Made by a program: the position numbers and the translations under genes. Positions 6,017 through 14,827 of a DNA stretch of 38,730 nt are shown in pieces. The stretch is from contig JACQZN010000038.1 of assembly GCA_016213845.1 (NCBI GenBank), forward strand, positions 1-38,730, read 5' to 3'. Under the pieces are notes generated by a model, which was not told where the DNA came from, ran no database searches, and saw only the letters and a program-made list of their open reading frames with translations. How positions within the stretch are numbered: the first letter of the stretch is position 1; each line of letters begins with the position of its first letter. Source of the stretch: Candidatus Wallbacteria bacterium. Lineage in GTDB: Bacteria > Muiribacteriota > UBA6191 > JACPRK01.

Positions 6017-7513
6017 ATGACCTACGCCCTCCTCGCCAGCGTCTTCCTGATCGCCTCTTGTGGGCTGGTGTACGAGCTGATCGCGGGAACGCTGGCCAGC
6101 TACCTGCTGGGCGACAGCGTCATGCAGTTCTCGACGGTGATCGGCACCTACCTCTTTGCGATGGGGATCGGCAGCTACCTTTCGAAGTTCGTGGCCCGCG
6201 GCCTGATCGCGCGATTCGTGCAGGTGGAGCTGCTCGTTGGGCTGATCGGCGGCGCCAGCGCCTCGGTGCTGTTCGTGACGTTTTCGATGGGGATGGCATT
6301 CCGGCCGGTACTCTACGCGACGGTGCTGGCGGTCGGCACCTTGGTCGGGTTGGAAATTCCGTTGCTCCTGAGAATCCTGCGGGATCGGATCGAGTTCCGT
6401 GACCTGGTCGCGCAGGTGCTGACGCTCGACTACATCGGGGCGCTGGCTGCATCACTGGCGTTTCCGCTCGTCCTGGTGCCGAAGGTGGGACTGGTTCGCT
6501 CCGCCTTTCTCTTCGGGCTGCTGAACGCTGCGGTGGCGCTCTGGTCGACGTTCATCTTTGCGGCGACGCTGGGCCCGGCCAGGATTCTCAGGACTCAGTG
6601 CATCGTCGTCGTGCTGCTCCTTGTGGCGGGCGTGGCGGGCGCCGACCGGATCACCGAGCTGGCCGAAGGGGCGATGTACTCCGACGAGATCATCCTGGCC
6701 CGTTCTTCGCCGTACCAGCGGATCGTGGTGACGCGATGGAAGGACGACATCCGGCTCTACCTCAATAACCATCTGCAGTTCAGCTCCCGTGACGAGTACC
6801 GCTACCACGAGGCGCTGGTCCATCCGGGGCTCTCCTCGCTGCCTCTTCCGCGCCGCGTGCTGATCCTGGGCGGCGGCGACGGCCTGGCCGCGCGCGAGGT
6901 GCTGCGCTATCCGGCCGTCGAGAGCATCACGCTGGTCGACCTCGACCCCGAGATGACTCGCCTGGCGTCGACGCACGACATGTTCCTGCGATTCAACGAG
7001 CGCTCGCTTCTTTCGCCCAGGCTGCGCATCGTCAACGAGGACGCCTTCAAGTTCCTCGAGAGCACGCGCGAATCTTTCGATTTCGTCATCGTCGACTTGC
7101 CCGATCCCAACAACTATTCCCTCGGCAAGCTCTACACGAATGTCTTTTACCGGCGCCTGGCCCATGTCCTCTCCGAGAACGGAGTCGTCGCAGTCCAGAG
7201 CACCTCGCCCCTCTTCGCGCGCCGGTCCTTCTGGTGCGTCGCCGAGACGATCCGCAGCGCCGGACTGCTCATCGCCCCGTACCACGTCTATGTCCCCTCC
7301 TTCGGCGAGTGGGGCTTCGTGCTCGCCTCCCGCCGCCCCTATCGCCCCGCCGCCACCCTCCCGGCCGGCCTGAAGTTTTTGGACTCGAAAACTCTTCCGG
7401 GTCTCTTCGACTTCCCTGCCGACATGGCCGCCGTCGGGGTCGAGGTCAACCGCTTGAACAGCCAGATCCTCGTGCAGTACTACGACGCCGAGTGGCACGC
7501 CATTGCGCCATGA
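6017..7513 (+). CDS. Membrane-embedded polyamine aminopropyltransferase (SpeE-like)
   Basis: The 498-aa protein begins with about seven hydrophobic helices (MTYALLASVFLIASCGLVYE through residue ~215). It ends in a soluble spermidine-synthase fold with the S-adenosyl-type binding motif VLILGGGDGLAARE, the acidic LVDLDPEM, NEDAFKFLE, and the catalytic-region motif FVIVDLPDPNNYSLGKLYT. Predicted chemistry is transfer of an aminopropyl group from decarboxylated SAM to a polyamine, at or in the membrane. Such long membrane forms are known but little studied. The start is the first ATG after the heptad array; an upstream extension would translate the repeats. It follows the DUF4178/DUF350 genes on the same strand, 309 nt away. 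Both ends of the coding region are bounded by heptad arrays in opposite orientation. I leave the symbol blank because substrate specificity is unproven. Confidence 0.9.
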   Translation: MTYALLASVFLIASCGLVYELIAGTLASYLLGDSVMQFSTVIGTYLFAMGIGSYLSKFVARGLIARFVQVELLVGLIGGASASVLFVTFSMGMAFRPVLYATVLAVGTLVGLEIPLLLRILRDRIEFRDLVAQVLTLDYIGALAASLAFPLVLVPKVGLVRSAFLFGLLNAAVALWSTFIFAATLGPARILRTQCIVVVLLLVAGVAGADRITELAEGAMYSDEIILARSSPYQRIVVTRWKDDIRLYLNNHLQFSSRDEYRYHEALVHPGLSSLPLPRRVLILGGGDGLAAREVLRYPAVESITLVDLDPEMTRLASTHDMFLRFNERSLLSPRLRIVNEDAFKFLESTRESFDFVIVDLPDPNNYSLGKLYTNVFYRRLAHVLSENGVVAVQSTSPLFARRSFWCVAETIRSAGLLIAPYHVYVPSFGEWGFVLASRRPYRPAATLPAGLKFLDSKTLPGLFDFPADMAAVGVEVNRLNSQILVQYYDAEWHAIAP

Positions 7514-7648
7514 GGCTTGGGGAGTGAGGCTTGAGGCTTGAGGAGTGAGGCTTGAGGCTTGAGGAGTGAGGCTTGAGGCTTGAGGAGTGAGGCTCGAGGC
7601 CTGAGGGGGGAGGGATCAGGCTTCAGGGATCAGGGATCAGGAGTTGGG
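7509..7648 (+). repeat. Purine-rich heptad array, about 20 units, starting at the speE-like stop codon
   Basis: Units run in register from the one that contains the TGA stop (CATGAGG, 7509-7515) through CTTGGGG, then AGTGAGG/CTTGAGG alternations, then CTCGAGG, CCTGAGG, GGGGAGG, GATCAGG, CTTCAGG and GATCAGG. Read on the other strand the order mirrors the upstream array: GATC-type units outside, CACT/CAAG-type inside. The pair therefore forms inverted repeats with arms of about 125-140 bp. Confidence 0.95.
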
Positions 7649-7656
7649 CTCGAAGG

Positions 7657-7698
7657 GGGCAGGGGCTAGGGCTAGGGCAGGGGCTAGGGCAGGGGCTG
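7657..7698 (+). repeat. Hexamer array GGGCNN, 7 units
   Basis: GGGCAG, GGGCTA, GGGCTA, GGGCAG, GGGCTA, GGGCAG and GGGCTG are in register. It is the same family as the arrays near the left end of the window, in G-rich orientation. G-quadruplex formation is plausible. The stretch 7699-7730 shows nothing further. Confidence 0.9.
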
Positions 7699-7730
7699 CT
7701 CCATCCGCATCGTCGTGCTCCTGCCGCTCC

Positions 7731-7821
7731 TACTGACTGCTGTCTACTGACTACTGGCTACTCCCTTCCACCTTCCACCTTCCACCTTCTATCTTCCATC
7801 TTCCCTCTTCTGTCTCCTATC
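7731..7821. repeat. Heptad array, 13 units, running into the stop codon of the TPR kinase gene
   Basis: TACTGAC, TGCTGTC, TACTGAC, TACTGGC, TACTCCC, three TTCCACC, TTCTATC, TTCCATC, TTCCCTC, TTCTGTC and TCCTATC follow without a slip. The last unit contains the complement of the TAG stop (7817-7819) of the minus-strand kinase gene. On that gene's coding strand the array is purine-rich and begins at its stop codon. Confidence 0.92.
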
Positions 7822-10102
7822 CCAACGCTGCCCTCAACTCGGCGCAGTCGCGGAACCGGCGGGCGGGGTCCTTTTCCATGCACTTCAAGATCGTCGCTTC
7901 GATGGGCTCGGAGAGCCCGGGCTGCCGTTCGCGCGGGGCGGGCGGGGCCTTGCCCAGGACCTGACCGATGAGATCCTCTCCTTCGAAGGGTAGCGTGCCG
8001 GTCACCATCTCGTAGAGGGTGACCCCCAGCGAATAGATGTCGGTGGCCAGCGTCACGGGCTCGCCGCAGACCTGCTCGGGCGCCATGTAGCCCGGCGTCC
8101 CCATCAGCGCCCCGGTCTTGGTCAACGCGGTCTGGGACTCCGCATGCACAAGGCCGAAATCGATCAGCACGACCCGGCCTCGCGTCTCCAGGAACACGTT
8201 GGCGGGCTTCACGTCTCGGTGGATCAGCCCCTTGTCGTGACAGTAGCCGAGCGCGTCGGCCATCCGCGCGGCGATGCGCAGTGCCTCGGACTCGTCGAGT
8301 CGTCCCTCCCTCTTCAGCCGGTCACCGAGCGTCGTGCCCTCGAGGTACTCCATCGCGTAGTAAGGCACCGGCTTCTCGCTCACTTCCAGGATGCGCACCA
8401 CGCCGGGGTGGGTCAGCTCCGAGAGCGTCGATGCCTCGCGCATGAAACGGCGCCGGTGCTCGGCCTCGCCGGCCACCATCGGATTCAGCACCTTCACGGC
8501 GACGGCCTGGCCGTTGTCGATGTCGGTCGCGCGGTAGACCAGGCCCATCCCGCCTTGGCCGACCAGGCGCGGCGCCCGGTACCGAACCCCGAGCGCGGCG
8601 GCCAGGCTTTCCTCGAACTTCTGCTTCGGGTCCTGCGCCGCAGACCGATCCAGCCGCGCCAGGCAGAGTTCGACGTCCCGGAACATTCGGTCGTCGGCCG
8701 CCACCGAGGCATACAGACGCTTGGCCTCCTGGGGGCGCCCCGCGGCCTCGAGGTCGGACGCGAGCTCGTAGCGCTGGTCCAGCAGCAAGTCTCCGGGGTC
8801 GAGCCTGTCCACGTGCTCCAGAGCCGGGTCCGGCGCCCCCGACCTGAGGAAGGCCCTCGCCAGCAGGAGCCGCACGAAGGGCGACTGCTCCATCTTGGCC
8901 GTCTTGAGCGCCTCCTGGAGGGCCGAAATGGCTCCCTGCAACTCTCCGCGCGCGAACATCCCCATCCCCTCGTCCAGCGCGGACAGCTTGCGGCCGCTGC
9001 GTTGCGCAGCCGTCGATTGCACCCGAAGCGCCTCGTCGATCTGCGCTATCGCTGCGTCGAGCGCGCTCGACTCGCCCCCCGCGGCCTTGCGTCTCAACAG
9101 GTCCGTCGCAAGCTCCGAGACCGTGCCGGCCGCGGCGTGGTGCTCGATGAGGAACCGGAAGAGAGCCGGGCAGTCCGTGGTCCGGTCCAGCGCCTCCGAG
9201 GCCATCGCCAGCACCTTCTTCGTCTGGCCCTGCGCGGCCCTGAGGCGCACCACCAGAGTCAACAGGTCCGTTCGCTCGGGTCGCGTGCGGACGTGCTCCG
9301 CGACGCGTTCCGCGAACGGCTCCGCGATGTCATCGAACTTCCGATAGCAGTCGAGCAGCTCCCACACCTGGCCGATCAGCCTCACCGAAAGCACGGGCCT
9401 CGTGAGCCCCAGCTCCAACGCCTTCAGCACGATGGCCGTGTGCTCCTCCCGCCAGTCGGCCTTGAGCTCCTTGACGATCGGATAAATGTCGTCCAGCCGG
9501 GCGGGCGCCTGCCGGGAGAGCGAGATCCGCGCCAGCAGCTCCCGCGCCGGGGAGGCGTCGCCCTTGAGGGCTCGCGCCTGCTTGGCGCGAAGGAAGGCCG
9601 CGTCCAGGTCGCCGGCGGTCTCCAGCGCCCGGCCCACGGCCAGCAGGAGCTTCAGCCGTTCAGGCGGCGGGGTCGCCTCGATCAGCAGGTCCAGCACCGC
9701 CGGCTTGGGAAGCTCCCTTGCCAGGGTCGCGAACTGGCCGGTCGCCGCCAGCTTCGAGACCTTGTCGAGGAACTGCACCCGATCGGGGATCGGCTCCTTC
9801 TTCGGCGCGGAAGCCGGGGCCTCGGCGGGCTTGGGCGGCTCGACCCGCAGCTGCGGCACGTAGGGCCGCCCGTCGCGGGCCGCCTCGAGCCGCGCCTCGA
9901 GATCGTCGGGCGGTGTGCTCCTCGCGAGCGCTTCGGTCACGAGCCAGGCGGTCGCCAGGGCCAGCGTCGCCACGATCCCGGCCACCGGCCCGGGCAGCGG
10001 CAACTCCGCCGGCAGCGGGAGTCTGCCCGAGCCGTGCAGGTACGCCGCCGCGGCCACCGCGACGACGACGACGCGCACCACCCACATCCAGATTGTGAAC
10101 AT
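7817..10102 (-). CDS. Membrane-anchored Ser/Thr protein kinase with central helical (TPR-like) repeats and C-terminal kinase domain
   Basis: The 761-aa protein starts with two hydrophobic helices (MWVVRVVVVAVAAAAYL and VAGIVATLALATAWLV). A long alpha-helical region (~100-500) rich in paired Leu/Ala helices is TPR-like. A Hanks-type kinase domain runs from ~506 to the end: glycine loop VGQGGMGLVYRA (~511), the VAIK-equivalent VAVKVL, catalytic loop HRDVKPANV (~629), DFGLVH (~647) and GTPGYMAPEQ (~675). Key catalytic residues are present, so it should be active in the cytosol. The order is the reverse of classical bacterial kinases, where the kinase domain is N-terminal and the sensor lies outside the membrane. 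It stands alone on the minus strand, head-to-head with aroF. The substrate is unknown. Confidence 0.93.
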   Translation of the reverse strand: MFTIWMWVVRVVVVAVAAAAYLHGSGRLPLPAELPLPGPVAGIVATLALATAWLVTEALARSTPPDDLEARLEAARDGRPYVPQLRVEPPKPAEAPASAPKKEPIPDRVQFLDKVSKLAATGQFATLARELPKPAVLDLLIEATPPPERLKLLLAVGRALETAGDLDAAFLRAKQARALKGDASPARELLARISLSRQAPARLDDIYPIVKELKADWREEHTAIVLKALELGLTRPVLSVRLIGQVWELLDCYRKFDDIAEPFAERVAEHVRTRPERTDLLTLVVRLRAAQGQTKKVLAMASEALDRTTDCPALFRFLIEHHAAAGTVSELATDLLRRKAAGGESSALDAAIAQIDEALRVQSTAAQRSGRKLSALDEGMGMFARGELQGAISALQEALKTAKMEQSPFVRLLLARAFLRSGAPDPALEHVDRLDPGDLLLDQRYELASDLEAAGRPQEAKRLYASVAADDRMFRDVELCLARLDRSAAQDPKQKFEESLAAALGVRYRAPRLVGQGGMGLVYRATDIDNGQAVAVKVLNPMVAGEAEHRRRFMREASTLSELTHPGVVRILEVSEKPVPYYAMEYLEGTTLGDRLKREGRLDESEALRIAARMADALGYCHDKGLIHRDVKPANVFLETRGRVVLIDFGLVHAESQTALTKTGALMGTPGYMAPEQVCGEPVTLATDIYSLGVTLYEMVTGTLPFEGEDLIGQVLGKAPPAPRERQPGLSEPIEATILKCMEKDPARRFRDCAELRAALG

Positions 10103-10174
10103 TCAGAGCGCCGCCCCGAGCCCAGGGGCGACGGGTTACAGCCTACAGCCTGGGCCTCCCAGCCGGGAGTCCCG

Positions 10175-10183
10175 TGATAAACT
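10175..10183 (+). promoter_or_regulatory. Extended -10 placed 7 nt before the aroF start codon
   Basis: TGATAAACT at 10175-10183 is an extended -10 (TG-N-TAAACT). Only 7 nt separate it from the ATG at 10191. Transcription would start at or next to the A of the ATG, predicting a leaderless mRNA. No Shine-Dalgarno sequence is present and I see no -35 box. Confidence 0.5.
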
Positions 10184-10190
10184 GCGCGGC

Positions 10191-11300
10191 ATGATTGTCA
10201 TCTTCAGCCCCGACGTCGTCCCGGGCGGCGAGGAGGTCCAGCGGCTCTTGGAGCGGGCCCGCCACTTCCCGAACGTCACGCCTCAGGTCCACGTCGTGCA
10301 GGGCGAGACTCGATCGCTCACCGAGGTCTACTTGATTGGCGAAACGCGCGCCATCCCGGATGACGAGATGAGCGAGCTGCCGGGGGTGGAACGGGTCGTG
10401 CGCGTGTCGGAGAAGTATCGCCTGATTGGCCGGCACAAGGGGCAGATGGAGGCGCTGGCCTGCGAGTACAACGGCGTCGGCTTCGAGCAGGGGACCTTCA
10501 ACTTGCTCGCTGGTCTCTGCGCTGTCGACACACGCGAAAATGTCGAGAAGACCTTCCGCGCGCTGGGGGCGCTGGGGCTGGCCACCGCCCGCATGGGGGC
10601 TTACAAGCCCAGGACCAGCCCCTACGACTTCCAGGGGCGCGGGGGCACCTGCCTCCCGTACGTCTTCGAGCTGGCCGGCAAGTACGGCATCCGCATGATT
10701 GCGATGGAGGTCCTGCACGAGTCTCACGTCGAGGAGATCCTCGATGCGCTCCACCGCTCGGGCAACGCCACCGGAGTGATGCTGCAGATCGGCACGCGCA
10801 ACGCCCAGAACTTCGAGCTCTTGCGCGCCGTCGGCCAGCAGCAGGAGCTGCCGGTCCTGGTCAAGCGGGGGATGGGAATCACGCTCGAAGAGTCGCTCAA
10901 CGCCTGCGAGTACGTGGCCGTCAACGGCAACCGGCGCATCGTCATCTGTTTGCGCGGCGTCAAGACCCACCTGGGCGACCCGCACCGCAACTTCGTCGAC
11001 TTCGCTCATGTCCCCGTCGTCAAGCGTCTCACCCGGCTGCCGGTCTGCGTGGATCCTTCGCACGCCGTCGGCCGCAAGGACCGCGCTCCCGACGGAATCA
11101 CCGACCTGGCCCACGCGACCGCCCAGGGCATCATCGCCGGCTGCGAGATGGTGCTCGCCGACGTCCATCCCAACCCGGCCGAGGCGCTCTGCGACGGGCC
11201 GCAGGCGCTTCTGCTCGAGGAGCTCCCGGGTTTCCTGGAGGACTGCCGCATCGTGCGGCGCGCCTACGAGCAGCGGGCCGCGCTGGCCGCCCGACATTGA
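10191..11300 (+). CDS. aroF: 3-deoxy-7-phosphoheptulonate (DAHP) synthase
   Basis: It condenses phosphoenolpyruvate with erythrose 4-phosphate, the first step of the shikimate pathway. The 369-aa protein has an N-terminal ferredoxin-like domain of about 75 residues, then a TIM barrel of the AroA-I-beta/KDO8PS type. Conserved elements include YKPRTSPYDFQGRG (~137-150), EVLHESHVEEI, QIGTRNAQNF, LVKRGMGIT, CLRG and VDPSHAVGRKD (~286-296). The barrel is of the Thermotoga or Bacillus type rather than E. coli AroG. I start at ATG 10191, where the N-terminal domain begins; longer frames read through the divergent kinase promoter region. Regulation by aromatic amino acids through the N-terminal domain is possible from family knowledge but is not shown by the sequence. 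Confidence 0.93.
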   Translation: MIVIFSPDVVPGGEEVQRLLERARHFPNVTPQVHVVQGETRSLTEVYLIGETRAIPDDEMSELPGVERVVRVSEKYRLIGRHKGQMEALACEYNGVGFEQGTFNLLAGLCAVDTRENVEKTFRALGALGLATARMGAYKPRTSPYDFQGRGGTCLPYVFELAGKYGIRMIAMEVLHESHVEEILDALHRSGNATGVMLQIGTRNAQNFELLRAVGQQQELPVLVKRGMGITLEESLNACEYVAVNGNRRIVICLRGVKTHLGDPHRNFVDFAHVPVVKRLTRLPVCVDPSHAVGRKDRAPDGITDLAHATAQGIIAGCEMVLADVHPNPAEALCDGPQALLLEELPGFLEDCRIVRRAYEQRAALAARH

Positions 11301-11342
11301 ACCTTCGACCGGACGGTCTCCGACCTCCGAAAGCGATTCTCC

Positions 11343-13012
<1,670 letters not shown>

Positions 13013-13019
<7 letters not shown>

Positions 13020-13084
13020 AAAAGAGATGGGAGGAGTCAGTAGCCAGTAGCCAGTAGCCAGTAGTCAGTAGTCAGTAGGGGGCG
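13013..13084 (+). repeat. Purine-rich heptad array starting at the ettA stop codon
   Basis: Units ending in AG run in register from the one that contains the TAG stop (GCAGTAG 13013-13019): AAAAGAG, ATGGGAG, GAGTCAG, three TAGCCAG, two TAGTCAG and TAGGGGG. The AGTCAGT core is the reverse complement of the ACTGACT units at 7731-7765, so related arrays lie in opposite orientation about 5 kb apart. Confidence 0.92.
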
Positions 13085-13103
13085 CGGCCAGCAGAGCCCC
13101 GCC

Positions 13104-13146
13104 CATCCTGAGCCGACCGCGCCAGCGGTCGTGTCGAAGGACCCGC
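13104..13146 (+). repeat. Dispersed palindromic repeat, copy 1
   Basis: CATCCTGAGC, a GACCGC-N-GCGGTC type hairpin, then GTCGAAGGACCCGC. A close relative is at 32855-32896. Elements of this CATCCTGAGC...GTCGAAGG type are, to my knowledge, widespread in many phyla as REP-like intergenic repeats. Confidence 0.85.
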
Positions 13147-13156
13147 TCGAACACTG

Positions 13157-13212
13157 CCTCACTCCTGACGCCTGATCCCTGACGCCTGATCCCTCACCCC
13201 TCACTCCTGCCC
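13157..13212 (+). repeat. Pyrimidine-rich heptad array, 8 units
   Basis: CCTCACT, CCTGACG, CCTGATC, CCTGACG, CCTGATC, CCTCACC, CCTCACT and CCTGCCC are in register. It is the same CCTNANN family and orientation as the array before the speE-like gene. It ends about 90 nt before the next plus-strand start. From 13213 to 13288 I see no further feature. Confidence 0.92.
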
Positions 13213-13300
13213 CTGCATCCTTTCGCCGCCTCATCACGTAGTAGGTTCCGGCGGCCCTGACGAGGCCGCGGTTTCAAGTCGTTCCCACGAGAGGCCACCC

Positions 13301-14353
13301 ATGAAGCAGCTCCGATTCGGCATCACTCTGGTACTGGCGCTCACAGTGCTCACTGGCTGGGCACCCTGCGCCGCTCAGGATTCAGACGAGGGTCTCACCG
13401 ACGAGATTCCCCTCACCGCGAAGAGCGCGGGCGCGCCGCCGCCAGCCGGCGGACCGGCTACCTTCCGAGCTGGCGATGGCCACGAGATCCCCATCCAGCG
13501 CGACTGGTCCACAGAAGAGGACCCGACCCGCTACGAATCGATGGCGCTCGACCAGCAGCCGTTCCGCTTCGACCAGCGCCAGCCGTCGCACGTCTACACG
13601 GAGCAGCGGCCGGGCCAGCAGCCTCTCTACTACTTCAAGGACGTCCGCTGGTACCAGTCGGACCGCGCAGAGGGCGCCAAGTTCGGCCGCAAGGCGTTCT
13701 TCACCACGGTGCGCGTCGACCTCGAGAAGGTCAAGGCGGCCTGGTTCTGCATGAAGCCCTTCGCCCCCAAGTTCGTCGCCGGGCACGCCGCCCTTCTGCT
13801 CGAGTTCGAGCCGGGCGGCTTCGTCAACCTCGACGGCCAGGAGAGCCCCGGGTTCGTGCTTTCCTACGAGGCCTATCTGAAGGCCAGCCAGCGCTACGGC
13901 ATGATCGGCGGCCAGTTCAGCCGCAAGTTCCGCATCGTCTACGTCGTCAGCACCTGGCACGACTTTCTGGTTCGCAGCATCCGCTTCAACGGGAGCATCG
14001 TGAAGCGCTGGAAGCTCTCGCTCGACAAGACCCAGCTCCAGCAGCTCTCCATCGCCATCGGAAAAGTCGTCCTGGCCGATCACTCCGCGGAGCGTTACAA
14101 CACCACGCGCGCCTCCTGCGTGACGGCTGCGCTGGAGCTCGCCATGAGCATCTTGCCGCCTGAGCGTCGCTCCCCGGAAAAGTGGCTCTGGGGCCTCATC
14201 CAGAACCCGGGCTGGGCGCTTCCGGTCTTCGCTGACAACGTCTTGCGCAACAAGGGCCTCATCCGCGACCCCAAGGAGACGATCAAAGAAGTGCCGCCGG
14301 TATCCGGTGCGTCCGCCGCAGCTCCCAACCCCGCCGACATCCGGCTGCGCTGA
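13301..14353 (+). CDS. Secreted hypothetical protein, possible permuted papain-like fold
   Basis: The 350-aa protein has a clear signal peptide (MKQLRFGITLVLALTVLTG...AAQ) and a Pro-rich linker. The ribosome-binding site GAGAGG sits 6 nt before ATG 13301. Two conserved-looking spots stand out: VAGHAALLLEF with a histidine (~155) and YNTTRASCVTAALELA with a cysteine (~273). A His-first, Cys-later order with an asparagine/threonine lead-in resembles DUF4105-type and circularly permuted NlpC/P60-type cysteine hydrolases, so I suggest, weakly, a periplasmic hydrolase. KFRIVYVVSTWHDF and the Trp-rich region ~290-305 do not match anything I know. It ends 9 nt before the 3' end of convergent cutA. 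Function unknown. Confidence 0.8.
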   Translation: MKQLRFGITLVLALTVLTGWAPCAAQDSDEGLTDEIPLTAKSAGAPPPAGGPATFRAGDGHEIPIQRDWSTEEDPTRYESMALDQQPFRFDQRQPSHVYTEQRPGQQPLYYFKDVRWYQSDRAEGAKFGRKAFFTTVRVDLEKVKAAWFCMKPFAPKFVAGHAALLLEFEPGGFVNLDGQESPGFVLSYEAYLKASQRYGMIGGQFSRKFRIVYVVSTWHDFLVRSIRFNGSIVKRWKLSLDKTQLQQLSIAIGKVVLADHSAERYNTTRASCVTAALELAMSILPPERRSPEKWLWGLIQNPGWALPVFADNVLRNKGLIRDPKETIKEVPPVSGASAAAPNPADIRLR

Positions 14354-14362
14354 GCCGCCGGC

Positions 14363-14683
14363 TCAGCTCGTCTCTTCTTCCACCCAGTCCAGGTATCGCT
14401 TCTCTCCCTCGTCGGCCTTCAGCTCGAGCGAAATCACCTCGGGGACCTCGTACGGGTGAAGCTCCACCAGCCGCGCCGTGAGCGCCGCCATCCGCGCCGC
14501 CTGCGTCTTGATCAGGAGCGTGCTCTCCGCATCCCGGCAGAGCTCGCCCTTCCATCGGTAGACGCTCCCCACCCCCGGCACCACGTTGACGCAGGCCGCC
14601 AACCGCTCCTCCACCAGCGCCCGCGCAATCCCCTCCGCCTTGTCCGGCGGACAGTTGCAGATCACCAGCCTGTACCCGCTCAT
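14363..14683 (-). CDS. cutA: Divalent-cation tolerance protein CutA
   Basis: The 106-aa protein spans the whole CutA1 family: an N-terminal YRLVICNCPPDKAEGIARALVE strand-helix, then LAACVNVVPGVGSVYRWKGEL, TLLIKTQAARM, ELHPYEVPEVISLEL and a C-terminal YLDWVEEET. Family members are PII-like ferredoxin-fold trimers, linked historically to copper tolerance, with a still unclear role. GGAGCGAGG lies just upstream of ATG 14683. The gene converges with the secreted hypothetical protein at 13301-14353. Confidence 0.95.
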   Translation of the reverse strand: MSGYRLVICNCPPDKAEGIARALVEERLAACVNVVPGVGSVYRWKGELCRDAESTLLIKTQAARMAALTARLVELHPYEVPEVISLELKADEGEKRYLDWVEEETS

Positions 14684-14693
14684 TTCCTCGCTC

Positions 14694-14742
14694 CTAAACT
14701 CGGTGGCCTAAACTCGGTGGCGTCTACCTGTACCGGGTTTTT
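14694..14742. repeat. Tandem 14-mer followed by a half-copy of the 38.6-kb palindrome
   Basis: CTAAACTCGGTGGC is repeated exactly (14694-14707, 14708-14721). The second copy runs into a 28-nt stretch (14715-14742) identical to one arm of the inverted repeat at 38615-38678, including the final TTTTT. It lies upstream of cutA and upstream of the speB-like gene. Confidence 0.9.
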
Positions 14743-14812
14743 CCTGCTGTAACCGGCAGCCCCCATTCTACAACCCGTTTCTCTCGCGGGGTTTTCGATT
14801 CCGCGGGAGCCG

Positions 14813-14821
14813 TGGCATCAT
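14813..14821 (+). promoter_or_regulatory. Possible extended -10, 6 nt before the agmatinase-family start
   Basis: TGGCATCAT (TG-N-CATCAT) ends at 14821 and the ATG is at 14828. As with aroF, this would give a leaderless transcript. The hexamer is a poorer -10 match than the others. Confidence 0.35.
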
Positions 14822-14827
14822 GGCCGC

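Noticed and set aside
5891..7821. CRISPR array
   Set aside because: The units are 7 nt and contiguous, with no spacers and no cas genes.
8144..10177. Long plus-strand open frame opposite the TPR kinase
   Set aside because: The minus-strand frame encodes an intact kinase. The opposite frame has no family motifs and is expected at this G+C.
14715..14742. Fragment of a FlgD-Ig or sorting-domain gene (GGVYLYRVF)
   Set aside because: Nine codons in one frame without surrounding homology. The palindromic copy at 38.6 kb shows it is a repeat element; noted only as a curiosity.
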